Positions 21,540 through 32,971 of a stretch of 64,000 bases of DNA are shown one piece after another. The translations under genes were made by a program, and so were the position numbers. Under the pieces are notes generated by a model. That model did not search any database. It worked only from the letters and a program-made list of their open reading frames with translations, and was not told the origin of the DNA. Origin of the DNA: Capronia americana (Eukaryota; Ascomycota; Eurotiomycetes; Chaetothyriales; Herpotrichiellaceae); NCBI GenBank assembly GCA_016110215.1, contig JADWQD010000006.1, forward strand, positions 744,001 through 808,000, written 5' to 3'. Every line of letters starts with the position of its first letter. The stretch's first letter is position 1.

Positions 21540-23225
21540 TCATTGCACATCCCTCATCAACTCCTCGGGCAATGTCCATATCCTGACGTCGCCTTCGTCG
21601 CCTGTAGACACAAGAATCTCCTCGCCATCAAAGCGTCGATCGTTGTCTCTCCTCTCTGCCCAACAGACGTGGTTGATTTCGTACTCATCGTGCGCTCCTT
21701 CTATCAGCGCCACGATTTCCCACTTCGACTTATGCAGCTTGTAGGGCTCGCTCTCTTCAGTCGTGCCATCCTCGGTGGATAGAGCTCCAGATGACGACTC
21801 AGTAGTCGTGCCGTTCATAACGACATCCCCTTCTTCCCGTCCGGACGCGGCCTCGAGCACCGGAACCTCTCTGTACACGGCAATCGTCCCATCACCACCA
21901 CAACTGACTACCAGGCCTGTCCGTTTCGACCAATCGACCGCGTAGACACTCCGTACATGAGCCTGCGGGAGGATCGCGTCCTCTACCCAGTTTTCCATCG
22001 CGCTCATGGGCCGAATCACGGAGGGTATCCTGCTCGACGCAAATCCCATCGGGGCGGCAGCTGTGGTTGATGCACCTGTCTGCCTTTGCTGCCGCCGTCT
22101 CTCTTTCTCCGCCACACTCAGTTCTCTTCGCCACATGCGGACGGTCAAGTCGTCGGAGCAGGAAACGATACGTGGCTGCCACTCTGTCTCGAAGGCTTGG
22201 ATCACGGCATCCTCCTCTTCAGCCGTTGCGTCACTGGGGATATTGAGTAGCGAGTAATTGATGTGGCCTTCCCATTCCAGATCCCATACTGTGCCTCTGT
22301 GCGAAGCTATTACGGCCACACAGATCCAATCACCTTCTTCTTCCACGTCGCGCCACAGACGGATCGTATCGTCGTAGGACCCGGACGCGAGGATGGGGCG
22401 AGCTCCGACGATTTCGTCTTCGTCGTCCTCGTCATTGCCGTTCTGCGTCGGTCGAAACAGACCGTTAACAAGCCCATCCGACCCGTTGCCCATCTCGAAA
22501 TCTCCATCTCTATCTCCATTTCCTTGCTTCCCCGCGGCCGCCGTCCTCCGTTTCTGGACCTTCCTCCTCTTCGCGCCCGTGCACCATCCCACACACTTTA
22601 CATCACCGGTATGCTCGCTCAACACGGCAATGGTCTCCCACTCCTCGGGCTCCACCTCTTCCCAGATCCAAACGCTCTTGTCTCGTGAACTCGTTGCGAG
22701 AATATTCGCAGGGTAGTGCGGCGGGCTGAAATCAATGGATTTGATCTCGCTGTCCGGACCTGTAAGGAGGGTGCTGAAGTGCCATTCTTCCGTGTCCTCG
22801 TTCATATCCGTCTCAATGGCATCCTCGGACATTGCGGGGTGGGAATCCCCTATTTGGCCCTCAAGCCCGAGTTGTGCCCGCCGCCGCTCGTCATTCCACA
22901 CCCATATGCCGACATTGGCGTCGAAGCTGCCCGTTCCCAGCACGACTGGATTCCTTCTGCCATTCTTCTTCGGGCGGCCGAAATACTTCCACGCCACGGT
23001 CCTTACGCTGCGCTTGTGCCCGCCAGATATTGTTGAGACGAGGGAGAAATCTTTCAGCGAGTAGATGTTCACACTTTTGTCTGCGGACGCGGTTGCCAGG
23101 AGCGGGATAGAGGGATCCGGGTGCGAGCGGGATTGCCATGAGCGCGTAGAGCCGCTGCCGGGATGGTGCAGCGTGTGGAGGAGGGAGAGGGCTGGTGGTG
23201 ACTGGGTGGTCGAGGGGTCCGTCAT
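21540..23225 (-). CDS. cia1: cytosolic iron-sulfur assembly protein Cia1 (WD40), 561 aa
   Basis: A seven-bladed WD40 propeller of the CIA targeting complex that delivers Fe-S clusters to cytosolic and nuclear apoproteins. The start MTDPSTTQSPPALSLLHTL was chosen because the upstream 22 codons are Ser-rich and unlike the family. Repeats are recognised at LLATASADKSVNIYSL, GHKRSVRTVAWK, ILATSSRDKSVWIWE, HTGDVKCVGW, ILASGSYDDTIRLWR, IVSCSDDLTVRMWRR, VRSVYAVDW and EILVSTGDEGDVRIWTL. It is longer than yeast Cia1 (about 330 aa) because of low-complexity insertions between blades, including an acidic NGNDEDDEDE loop, as is usual in filamentous fungi. A single exon. Confidence 0.93.
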   Translation of the reverse strand: MTDPSTTQSPPALSLLHTLHHPGSGSTRSWQSRSHPDPSIPLLATASADKSVNIYSLKDFSLVSTISGGHKRSVRTVAWKYFGRPKKNGRRNPVVLGTGSFDANVGIWVWNDERRRAQLGLEGQIGDSHPAMSEDAIETDMNEDTEEWHFSTLLTGPDSEIKSIDFSPPHYPANILATSSRDKSVWIWEEVEPEEWETIAVLSEHTGDVKCVGWCTGAKRRKVQKRRTAAAGKQGNGDRDGDFEMGNGSDGLVNGLFRPTQNGNDEDDEDEIVGARPILASGSYDDTIRLWRDVEEEGDWICVAVIASHRGTVWDLEWEGHINYSLLNIPSDATAEEEDAVIQAFETEWQPRIVSCSDDLTVRMWRRELSVAEKERRRQQRQTGASTTAAAPMGFASSRIPSVIRPMSAMENWVEDAILPQAHVRSVYAVDWSKRTGLVVSCGGDGTIAVYREVPVLEAASGREEGDVVMNGTTTESSSGALSTEDGTTEESEPYKLHKSKWEIVALIEGAHDEYEINHVCWAERRDNDRRFDGEEILVSTGDEGDVRIWTLPEELMRDVQ

Positions 23226-23671
23226 GGCGGATGCTGTGCTCGAAGAAGCGGTGGGTTGGGGGGAGCAGTATGATGCGCGGGACGTGCGCACAAAAAGAAA
23301 GCGCTGGTTAGATACCGTAGTCCATACGATGAGAAACCAGCGTCAGTGATAATAGAGCATGGCCGAGACTCCAGCACAGGATCTACAGCACAAGCAGCGT
23401 CCGGAAAAAGTTCATGTGCATCATTTCGGCTCCGTAAAACTGACGTGCGCGGGGCGGAACCCGCGAAAAAGTCTCCGCTATCGGCATCTACCGAGTACAG
23501 TCGTGAGGCTTAATGATTACTCCCCATCTCTGCATATTACATAGTATAGACCATCGCTGCCGTCTTATTCTTGTTTCGCCGCCTCGTGCTCGTCTATAGT
23601 CGGCTCTTCTACAGCACCGCCTGTCCCTGAAGTGCTCCTCGAAGGGCGTGACTCGGGAGCGGATGGCGCTC
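23226..23671. other. intergenic, upstream of cia1 and downstream of the transporter
   Basis: No gene recognised. Contains a TACCGAGTACAGT word near 23490. Confidence 0.5.
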
Positions 23672-25171
23672 TTAGAAGCAGCGTACAAACCCTTTACGTT
23701 TCCACATGGCACTCCAGCCCCCAAAGGCCAGAGCCAATCCAGTGAAGACAATCAGAGGCCCATACTCTGTCCCGTAACCCGCACGGCCCAGACTGGTGGT
23801 ACCACCAGCCTTCAATAGTGGCAGCCCGGCTAGCCCGCCGGCCACGTAGCCGATTCCCCTGGCGCCATTGAGCAGTCCGTAGACCACGCCCGTGTCGACG
23901 GCCTCGTTGCGATCCGCGGCTTCACACTCCATCTGTTTGATGACACCGCCCCAGGTGGCACTGTAGCCGCTGGCGAAGAAGCCAAAGGTGATGGCGAAGA
24001 GCGAGAGGAGCGGCATGCTGTTGCCGGACGAGAGTCCCCAGAAGCAGAACACGGCTAATGCGGAGGCAATACTCGAGATGAAGGTCACCGTCGTGGCGGA
24101 AAGCGGGTAGCGTTTATTGTCGGTCAAGTAGCCGAAGAAGGAGCATGAGAAGATCCCTGGAATGTTGAGGAGTGTGAGCAGGAGCGTGGCGGACGCCTGA
24201 GAAAGCGATGCTGCATCGTGCGCGTAGCTGTTCAGGTAGGTCGGCGGGATGCCGTAGCCAGAGCTCTGCATCAGGGTGGCTACGCTGTAGATGTAGATTG
24301 TCCGGTGTCTGAGGAAGTCCCAGGCCGTGCGCCTAGGCCGACGTCTGGTTTGCGATCCTCCGCTGGCGGCAGGATGCATCGGCATGAAGAGGAGCGCACA
24401 CAAGCTGGACCCCGTCACGATAGCGGCCCAGATCCTCATGGTGGCACGGAAACCGTATCGGTCGAGCAGGGCGCGCAGGATGAACGGGCATGTGGATCCC
24501 ACGATGTTCTTGGACGAGAGAACGATGCCGTACGCGACGGCGCGGTTGTTCACTGTGAAGCTTTCTCCTAATGCAAGCGTCGTGGGGCTGTAGAGGAGGG
24601 AGGAGCCCAAGGCGGCGAGGACACCTTGGGTAGCGATGAGTTGTGTGGCGTAGTTGCTGAATGAAGAGAGAAGGAAGCCAAGGCCGGCGAGGGCGATGCC
24701 GGCGAGCGCGACACTGTAGCGGAAGCGCGCCCATCGCTGGGAGAATGCTGCAAAGAGGATGGGCATCGTCAGGTAGATGACGCCGTTGGAGGTGGTGCCA
24801 ATGATGCCCGTGGCAGAGTGAGAGCCCTGCAATGGCCAACTGTTGGTGTAGTACTCCTGGAAGACGCCATAGTTCATGGGGAAGCCTAGGATGATCGAAG
24901 TGGGCACTGAGCATCATACCTAGCATCACGACGTGTAGGGATGAAGATGAAGAAGCGGTGGGAAGAAGAGGTGCTCACCCCATATTGGAAGCTGCAGGAG
25001 GCATGAGCCCACGAGAACGCAGGTTTTCTTCCGGTTTGAACGATCATCTTGCGTGACTGGCGGATCATCTAAGGGCTCCCTTTCGATGTTTGCTCCGTTT
25101 CGCACAACGTGCTGCTCGTCTTCCGAGCGCCGTGTCTGCGTGTGCAGGCGATATGATTCAGGTCGCGCCAT
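23672..25171 (-). CDS. MFS transporter, monocarboxylate-porter type, 468 aa
   Basis: A 12-helix plasma-membrane transporter of the major facilitator superfamily, nearest the fungal monocarboxylate (MCT/MCH-like) group. Two exons, 25171-24979 and 24885-23672, separated by a 93-base phase 1 intron (GTGAGC..CTAG). Splicing restores the family signature LPIWGFPMNYGVFQEYY at the end of helix 1. Later landmarks are TGIIGTTSNGVIYL, a polar central loop (SGGSQTRRRPRRTAW) and the FASGYSATWGG helix. An alternative in-frame ATG at 25195 adds eight residues. The substrate cannot be told from sequence. The cytosolic N-terminus is hydrophilic (about 50 residues). It has no obvious cluster partners. Confidence 0.88.
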
Positions 25172-25195
25172 TCTAAAAGTCGAGAAACCCAACAT

Positions 25196-26160
25196 CCAAT
25201 GGGCATGAGACTGATATGAGTCGAATCAAACCCCGGGGTTGGGCCTGGCTGTCAAAGATATAGTGAACGTCGTAGTTTTGTCGGGCTTCGTGCCGGTGAT
25301 CCACAGAATTTTCACTTTCAGCCAATCAGAGCTCTCTCCATTTTCGTCAGTCCCGCAGACGCTAGCCCCCGAAGAGAAGACTCGGTAGCGCTGTTTTTAA
25401 AGAATTATGAAAGCTTCATGGGATGAAACTTCCTGGCTAAATGATCGGCTGGTCAGCGTTGAACCGACCGGCGCTGAGGCGCATGGCCATTGGCCCCGAC
25501 CGTGAGACACGGGTGAGCACAGGGCGGCATCACCCTCGTCCCAAAGGGGGGTGAGCTGGGTGTTGATTTACCTCCTCTTAGCATCCTCGTTACCATCACG
25601 TACCTCAACCAACACGATCAGTACGAGGTCGGTTTCAAGGAAGCTGCATACAATGATAATGAGATACCACGCAACATCATTACCGGGCTTACCAACGCGC
25701 ATCGACCCTTCATCATCAAACAACCACTCTGAGTTCTACATACCCATGAGTGGTGAATACACTCATGACATCCATTTCCTGTACCGAGCACTCTTGTGAG
25801 AAATTGAAGCACAAAATAGAGCAAAAACCCCCACGAGCTCACAACCACCAAAGCCGCCGGGACGACCAACAAGTACTTGGACTTGACATCACCTGTGGCC
25901 ATCGCGCTGAATCTGGACACATCACACACAAACGTTGGACCCTTCACCCTGAGGTGATGCTAATGGCTTCCAGAAGAAAAAAATCAAGACCGAACAGGTT
26001 GCTGGCCTTGCTGGATCCCATGTCAACTTCCTTCACCGCAGCCGCAGCTGGAGGTACGCTGCCACACCCCATTTCGTAAATCGAAGGATTGATCACCCTT
26101 ACCAGGAGCGCACGGATGACCACTGTGTGAACATCTGGTCACAGTGTGAACCAGAATACC
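25196..26160. other. intergenic, no gene seen
   Basis: About 1 kb upstream of the transporter. Small ORFs such as those near 25551-26079 lack family features. Confidence 0.5.
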
Positions 26161-28434
26161 TCACCTCATAATAATTAGCTGACCATCATCATCATGATCA
26201 TCATCGTCTGAGCCCCTTGGATTCCTCTGCCTGATATCCTGCTCACTATATCGAACATCAGATCTTTGTGGCTCAAACATGATTTCATCATCCGGCTTGT
26301 GATAATGTTCGGAGTACGACGGTCCAGCATGGCTCCCAGCTCTTCTAAGATTTGGACGGTGTCGCTCTGGACGAACGAACTCCATCCCCTCATGACGCCT
26401 TCGCTCTTCTCGATCCACTGGGTCTTGTGCTCGGGCGAGCTTGATCGAAGGGCCTCCGTATTCAGATTCGTAGGACGGGTTTCGAGGTCTAGTGGAGAGG
26501 TCGTGACGGTGAAGAGCTCTCTCCCGTGCCCCCACATCGATCCTTTCCGGATCCTCTGGGTCTTGTGCTCGGGTGACCCTGATCGAAGGGTCTCTGTACT
26601 CAGATTCGTAGGGCGGGTTTCGAGGTCCAGCGGAGGGGTCATGACGGTGAAGAGCTCTCTCCCGCACCAGCACATCCATCTCGCGTTGCTGCAGAATAGT
26701 TTCCCTCCGTTCCAGATCCTCTTCTCTTCGGGTGATGAAATTCTCCTGTTGACGGAGGAAACGCTCACGACCATGATCGCCCGTTGTTGGTGTTCGTCCT
26801 TCGTAGACTTGTGTCTGTGGTACATACTCTGTCCGTGGTATCGAGAACAGCTTTGCCCTGCGTATGGTGTGTTCAGTCTTGGCCTGCTCCCTTCTCATCC
26901 TCGATTCTGATCCGAGCGTGGGCTTGATTGTTGGTCGCTCAGAATCAGAGTCAGAGTCAGTGGCAGAAGATACATCTGAGTCGCAAAGGTTTGCGCCGAC
27001 TGGAGTCCGATGCCGTGGCTCGCCCAGACTTTCCTTCAATTTAGACTCTTGATCGCGTTCTGATCGAGCTGGCTTGCTGATATAAGATGAAGCCCGGCTC
27101 CGAAATTCCGCATTGTTCAGTGCTTCAGCTGCTGGAGTAGCAATGCCGATGACAATGTGATATCGCGATTCCATGTATGATCTGACATCCGGCTGGCCAG
27201 GCGGTGCAGATCTGGCATGACTTGTCCGACCTGGATAAAACGATGCTTCGGCTTCCTCCTTGACCGCTCTTTCCATCTCCTTGATTGCAGTTTTGCGATC
27301 TCTCTTGATTTTTGCCCTTGCGCTCATGTAGCCTCGCAATTCGGCCTCCAACATCGCTGCCTTTTCGCCGTCGTAATCTTCATCCGAGTCCTCGAGGGTA
27401 CCGTGATTCCGTGGGGTGTTGTGCCGGCCACGTCCTTCCGAGGTGTCCTGTCGTGGTGATCGCTCCTCGTAGTTTACTCCATCGTCACGGCCTCGAGGGG
27501 AGAGATGGCCTCCGACGAAACCAACAGAGCTCGAACCAGAGTCACTATCAAAGTCGTAGTCTGCTTTGACAATCTCAACGCCGGAGTTGACACGAGATCT
27601 GGAACGAGCCTGGGTCTTCCGTCGAACGAGGAACATGCCGTCTGAGTCGGTATATCCCGCTCTTGGACCAAATGAAGACTTCCGACTTGGTCTTTTGGGG
27701 ACTTTAACCGCTCCGCCTGATGAATTGGGCTTCTTCCCTTTTCCCGTTTCTACGCCGCCAGCGATTTTCTTCAGGGCGTAATCGACGATCCCGTCTTCGA
27801 CACCGGGCTTCATCAAGTCCTTTAAAGAGAAGTCGACATCCTTGAAAGCCAGCTTTGTGCCCACAACATCCCATTCCGCTGTCCAAGTTGGTGGTAAGGA
27901 CGCCCCTCCAGGTCTGCCAGACAGTCGAGCATTGTATGAGAGCGAGATATAAGTCAAGCTTACCAGGTAGATATTCAAACTCTGCGTCGGGATAGCAAGC
28001 TTCTCGCGCATCGGCTGCTTCTCTTGCCAGACAAAAGTCATCCTCGTCCACAGATTTTGCCCAACTGTAGCAAGTTTTCTCATCCACCTAGTTAACGAAA
28101 GACCTCTTGGCTTAGACTGCCCACCGTCCTTCTCATATTCCGCTACAGCAATACTCTGAGTCTGCGCCACGAAGCCAATGAGTTCCGCCATGTTGATTTC
28201 GCACCCCTTGACAATGGCCAATAGATCGTCACGCTGTCTCCTCGAGATCTCTCGGAGAACACGCCTACTTTGCTTGTATCTGATCACCTTGAGACAGATA
28301 CCCAGGCACTCTGCTTCGGCCTTGAGGCCGTTCCATGCTTTGGGAGCATCCGCAACGTCACCGAGGAAATTCTTTACTCGTAGCACGAGATTAAATACGT
28401 ACTCAAAGTCGCTGACTCCGAAGCCGAAACTCAT
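26161..28434 (-). CDS. fungal N-terminal-domain protein with disordered charged tail, 757 aa
   Basis: The N-terminal about 200 residues open MSFGFGVSDFEYVFNLVLRV, followed by APKAWNGLKAEAECLGICLKVI. This is the helical domain found at the N-terminus of many fungal STAND and orphan proteins. No NTPase domain follows. Residues from about 240 on are polar, Ser/Arg/Glu-rich and probably disordered, with a predicted coiled coil around EAELRGYMSARAKIKRDRK and again near FLRQQENFITRREEDLERRE. Close to the C-terminus two copies of a 46-residue unit starting near RERALHRHD are encoded by a 138-base tandem duplication. The extreme C-terminus is Asp/His-rich (DDDDHDDD). A single long exon; possible short introns were not resolved. 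Function unknown. Confidence 0.75.
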   Translation of the reverse strand: MSFGFGVSDFEYVFNLVLRVKNFLGDVADAPKAWNGLKAEAECLGICLKVIRYKQSRRVLREISRRQRDDLLAIVKGCEINMAELIGFVAQTQSIAVAEYEKDGGQSKPRGLSLTRWMRKLATVGQNLWTRMTFVWQEKQPMREKLAIPTQSLNIYLVSLTYISLSYNARLSGRPGGASLPPTWTAEWDVVGTKLAFKDVDFSLKDLMKPGVEDGIVDYALKKIAGGVETGKGKKPNSSGGAVKVPKRPSRKSSFGPRAGYTDSDGMFLVRRKTQARSRSRVNSGVEIVKADYDFDSDSGSSSVGFVGGHLSPRGRDDGVNYEERSPRQDTSEGRGRHNTPRNHGTLEDSDEDYDGEKAAMLEAELRGYMSARAKIKRDRKTAIKEMERAVKEEAEASFYPGRTSHARSAPPGQPDVRSYMESRYHIVIGIATPAAEALNNAEFRSRASSYISKPARSERDQESKLKESLGEPRHRTPVGANLCDSDVSSATDSDSDSERPTIKPTLGSESRMRREQAKTEHTIRRAKLFSIPRTEYVPQTQVYEGRTPTTGDHGRERFLRQQENFITRREEDLERRETILQQREMDVLVRERALHRHDPSAGPRNPPYESEYRDPSIRVTRAQDPEDPERIDVGARERALHRHDLSTRPRNPSYESEYGGPSIKLARAQDPVDREERRRHEGMEFVRPERHRPNLRRAGSHAGPSYSEHYHKPDDEIMFEPQRSDVRYSEQDIRQRNPRGSDDDDHDDDGQLIIMR
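26420..26672. repeat. 138-base tandem duplication inside a CDS
   Basis: GGGTCTTGTGCTCGGG begins at 26420 and again at 26558, and long near-identical stretches follow each. The period of 138 bases is 46 codons, so the frame is kept. The second copy is truncated at its far end. Confidence 0.85.
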
Positions 28435-29671
28435 GACGACGATGCGAAGAAAGGACTAGGATGCTCTCAGCATAGAAGTCCACACTATCATCAGCGGCGA
28501 AGTAATGCGGCTGATCGCAGCCTAAGTAACAATCACCGACGGCCACACATAACATCAACTACCCCGCGGCAGGGACCCAATCAATACTAGGAGAAAATTA
28601 CTACTGGAAGGCTGGGACGCCGTATTACTCGGTAGTAACCCCCATTTCTCAGCTATTAATGTGATTCCTCCGTACCGAGCAGACGATAAGGTTTCATGGT
28701 CTTCCTAGGAGAAAGAGATGCTGCACCGACCCCAGCGCATTCACTTGATCCAGCAGCTTGAAGATCTCGTTTCGCCCTGTGAACGATGCTCATGACGACA
28801 GAATCACTGATAATGATAAAGAAAGGTCAGCTTGCTTAAGACTTCCTCAATCAGCTTTTACTCTGTAATCGAGAGCCAGACCTAAAGGGACTATCCGGAC
28901 AGGGCTATCTTAGTCACTGGTGAGCTTGCTCTCATGGATGAAGCGGAGCGCCCCGCTCCCACGCCTTCGAACAATAACGCTATCTCTACCGTAATATGAA
29001 CCATGAACCCCTTCGAATCCGACAGATTTAAAGTGAACCACGCCGGAGATTCGCAAATATACGGAAAAGTGGCAACAAGGGGAATGAGGCTGCCGATCTC
29101 GCGAAGTAGTTGAGGGGTATCTGAGGAGCAACAGGACTTTGCTCCTCGCAGTCATTGCTGCAATGTCCTAAGCTCTTTGCTATTTCTTCTCATGCCATCT
29201 CAAATCCTCAGTCCTCCAGGGGGGAGGAAGTGCCCAGCTATGTAACGGTAGTAATTTTACAAAGAGGAGTGAGCCTATTCAAATCCATCCTCATCAGGCC
29301 GTCGTTCTCAACCAGGCCGTGCAAAAGACCGCAGTGCCGGGAGACTGAGTGTGCAGAATGCCTGTGTCGTCGTCCACTTCTACTGACACTTTTCGAGCTC
29401 GATGGGGGTGTCCAACGGGGGAACAGCCATCGAATCTTCTTGCTTTCTACATCAACTGGACTGGAAGGCCGATGCCTGGCCCAGGTGAAGACCTGCTGAG
29501 CGGCACAGTCTGCTTCTTATGGAAGCCGAGCCTTTCATCTTCACTGGGCCCCCGCACAGATGTTTTCGAACGTATACCAGCCAGCGAGTTCGTCGTCCCA
29601 CTTCTTTTGGGCTGGCTATGTTGAGCATGGTCCCTGTGGTGCCTGCAAGCTCGTGATCATAGCCCTAGGGC
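28435..29671. other. intergenic, no gene seen
   Basis: About 1.2 kb downstream of the rhomboid gene and upstream of the N-terminal-domain gene. ORFs at 29155-29624 on the plus strand are not convincing. Confidence 0.5.
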
Positions 29672-31451
29672 TCACTTACCCTTGCCGAGCAGAGTATTCC
29701 ACCACGATCCAAGCCTTATCGAATTTTCTGGTTTGTCTTTCTTCTGTCCGTTATTCTGCCACCATCGAGCAGAGAAGAAGCCGACCATCATGCCGACCAA
29801 GTGGTCGAGATAGTCGGCTCTTCCCAAGCGTCCTACGACTCCAAAGAGCTGGCCCGCGGCAAGGAGGAAGAAGATGGCACCACCACTGAAAGAGAGGGTC
29901 TCTGTGTGCTTGTCCGGGACGAAGAAGAGAGAAAACCGATCACTTTGAGTACTCGTGTCAGTATCAAATCATGCTTGTAGTCAGTGTCTTGGGGGAGGAT
30001 CCTTACTTCATGTGGAGAGCAAGGTAGGCGGACATGATGCCGTAGACGCAACCGCTCGCACCTAATACAGATGTCGCCATGTTGCCCTGAATTACGTGGC
30101 GTGCAAAACTCGCGAATCCTCCTATCAGACCTGAGGCGAAGTAAATAGCCAGGAAATTGCCCCTTCCAATCTCTTCGTGGAGAGGAAGCCCGAATATGCT
30201 CAAAGCGAACATGTTCATGCTCAAGTGCCATAGTTTTTGATGGCTGAATAGAGTCCCCAGATTGCTGAGAGCATAGGGGTAAGCCGGGACGAACAGGAAG
30301 TATTTATTCAGCATCGACCAATAAGGAGGCAACTTCCACATGATCCAAACTGCAGCGTTGAGAGCGATCAGGGCGCCGATGGTGGCGGAGGACAGGGACA
30401 CATCTGGGAAGATTCGATCCGACTGTTTTGGTCGGGTCCACGCCTGGGCGAAGAAATAGCAACCGACGCAGAGAGACGCAGCCAACAGGAACGATGGGAA
30501 AACGCGTCGGAAGGTGGACATATGAGCGATCTCCGGCGACTCGAGATCTAACTTCGATTGTGCCCGATTCCGCGCCCGAAGCACCCATCTTTCAAAACTG
30601 TTGGGCGGTCTCAGCTCTTTGGCCGTCTCCAAGCCCTGTTCCGGTCGCTGAGCGATGGCTCTGCTCCGTTCGTCGTGCAACTCTTGAGCTTTCGCCATTT
30701 CCGCGTCGATCTGCGCCTGTAATTCCTCCTCTTCCCTGGCGCGTTTGGCGTCGTTCTCTGCCCGGATCCTGTCGAGCTCACTCTTGCCGTATGGATCGTG
30801 CTCTTTTTCGCTGAGCTCAGCCTGATAGTAGCCACTCTGAGGACCGTAGTAAGCACCTTGAGCTGCCGACTGTGTTTTGTAAAGCCCGAGATCTTGCCCC
30901 CTCTGCATTAGGACCGAGGGATGGTCCTTTTCGCGAGGGTCCTCTTCTCGTTCAATTCGGTACAAAATGGCTTCATCCTCGTCGATCGGATACGCCTGTC
31001 TTAGGTATTTGAGGCCATCTTCAACGGCGTAAGGGTATTCCTCCAACTCCGACTCGATGTCTCTCGGGAGGGGCAGATCGAGGGTCCCGTCGGTACGGCG
31101 GCCATGTAGCACTCGGAGTATTCGATTCGCAAATTGCGCAGGAGGGGCATCACGCCCAAAGATGGCTGATATCTGGTCATCGCTCAAGTCTTTGTCTTGA
31201 AATCTTAGTCCCTGTTCCGGCTTCTTGTCGGATCCATATGGCTTGAGTTTCTGAGCGATTGCAGACTGGCTAAAGTGGCATGGTGCGAGCTGCGAGAAAG
31301 GGCGGTATCCTGTGACAAGAGGTTGTTGCTTGCGGCACGGGAACACGTCGAGGAGCCGTGGCCGCGAGACGGACAATGCGAACCTGCGACATGTCGTAGC
31401 TTGTAAGCAATTTCTTGCTATGCGCAGGGCTACCGTTTCAACATTGTTCAT
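29672..31451 (-). CDS. pcp1: mitochondrial rhomboid protease (Pcp1/PARL type), 571 aa
   Basis: An intramembrane serine protease of the mitochondrial inner membrane. Two exons, 31451-30007 and 29942-29672; the 64-base phase 2 intron starts GTAAGG and has a CTGAC branch site. The N-terminus is Arg/Ser-rich with no acidic residues for long stretches (ALRIARNCLQATTCRRFALSVSR), a likely mitochondrial presequence. A long charged region with a coiled coil (ENDAKRAREEEELQAQIDAEMAKAQEL) precedes the membrane domain. Catalytic serine is in GASG (Ser466, first exon) and catalytic histidine in DYLDHLVG (His529, second exon), so the intron separates the dyad. The conserved HLSMNMFAL helix is present. The stop codon overlaps a GTAAGTGAG donor-like word, so an extra 3' exon cannot be fully excluded. 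Confidence 0.93.
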
Positions 31452-31753
31452 TGCCTTTCACGCCCGAAGGCTACAATGCCTTGAACCGCTGCAGAACGCT
31501 TCGGAGTCCGCAGTTCTTCCTTCGATGATTATAGTTGGAAGCAGGGGTCAGCGGAAAACGACTTCAAATGTACTCGTATTTAGTGCTCAGGAATAACTGA
31601 ACTCCGCAGCTGATCAGGTGATAACGCGTCGACGAGCTTTACACGCTCCGCAGCGTCTTCAGAGAACTAATTGTTAATCTGTCTGCGCCTTCTCGATTTC
31701 AATTGAAAGCCTCTGCATTTGACGCCCTTTCAGTACCGCCATGCTACTAAAAT
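31452..31753. other. intergenic, no gene seen
   Basis: Short region upstream of the rhomboid gene and downstream of the DUF3237 gene. Contains GTACTCGTA near 31568. Confidence 0.5.
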
Positions 31754-32375
31754 TCAATTCAAAACCCTATAGACCTGATATTCAACCGCACTTCCCTTCC
31801 CATCGACAACCCAGTGTCCTTGTCCAATCCACACCGATTCTTCCATCCACTTCAACTGTTCGTCGCTCGTTTCGATGAGCGGGGAAATAAACCAGTCCTG
31901 CTCTCCATACTCTGTGGATGTCGCGTCTGGTGCCCCAGAAAGCACTTTCCCCCCTGCTTCATTGACTTTCAATATGCCCTGGTATTGGACGAAGATGGCC
32001 GCTCCGGTAGATGAGCGCGCCCCAAGACGGACATTGAGGTGCGCGGTATTGGTGGAAGGATTTATCTGAGATATCAATGTCAACCCCGAATCAATACGCA
32101 GTCACAAACAAGGGCTTGTCTAGAACTTTTTGGTGGCTGCATCTATTCTCCGCCAGAAGCAACAAGCAACTTTTACATACCAGAGCTCCATCCGACGACG
32201 CCGGACTGATCTCAGCCTCAAGCCCTTGGGCCGCACCCACACCCTTGATGAAACCACCTGTGACCGGAATGAAACTTCTCTGTGGTCCGTTAAGGACGTT
32301 TTTGATCTGAAGGATGTCGTCGCCAACGGCAATGTATCCTCGCACCGTCATGCAATGCTCCAGCTTAGGTGCCAT
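31754..32375 (-). CDS. DUF3237 family protein, 168 aa
   Basis: A small beta-barrel-type protein of the DUF3237 family, of unknown activity. Two exons, 32375-32181 and 32065-31754, with a 115-base phase 0 intron (GTATGT..TCAG). The first exon carries PKLEHCMTVRGYI, IPVTGGFIKGVG and LEAEISPASSDGAL; the second continues INPSTNTAHLNVRLGARSSTGAAIFVQYQGILK and ends WVVDGKGSAVEYQVYRVLN. The strand pattern and both halves of the family are present only after splicing. Start MAPKLEHC was chosen as the first ATG in frame. Length is normal for the family. There is no signal peptide. Confidence 0.85.
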
Positions 32376-32971
32376 TTCCAAAGCAGTTTCAAATATTCTC
32401 AGACACGGGACAAAACACCAGGGTTGCTCAATGATTGTGGTGCGTCCATCACGAATGCTCCTCTGCCCGTTTATTTATGGCCCTCAAGCTCGCTCTCAGA
32501 GGCACCTCGCATATTCTCAAGACACCAATTATCGCCAATAATAACGGCCCGTCTGCGGACTGACGCGGATTATTCATTCCAGACCCTTTGACTTGTGCCA
32601 TACGGACAATGAGACGAACGTCTGCAGTCTTCAGTTCCAAGGCCCGAGGGAGATGCAACTTTCACTAGCCTACATTGGTATATTTCCTCCGCGACCTGAT
32701 TGGATCACCTGCAGCAACATGGAATATCGCATAGGTGATTTCTCACTATTACCTGTAGCCAACATTCTGAAGTGGCGAAGGCAGGCGCGGAAGAGAAAGC
32801 AAGCAACCGAGTGCAGTGTAAGCAACAGACGGCTAGGGCAGGTCCTGCATTACAGCAATCAACCAATCTGACTAAAAGGTAAAATCGTCCCAAAGCCGGC
32901 TATACAACTGACTGTTCAGTGGCGCCTGAAGAAGGCACAAGGTCGTCACCAAGCGACACGCCTCAACTACC
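32376..32971. other. intergenic, no gene seen
   Basis: About 0.6 kb between the DUF3237 and lactonase-like genes, both on the minus strand. Nothing recognised. Confidence 0.5.

Noticed and set aside
29155..29889. Plus-strand ORFs near and antisense to the rhomboid 3' end
   Set aside because: Partly antisense to the rhomboid second exon, whose frame carries the catalytic His; the rest lacks features.
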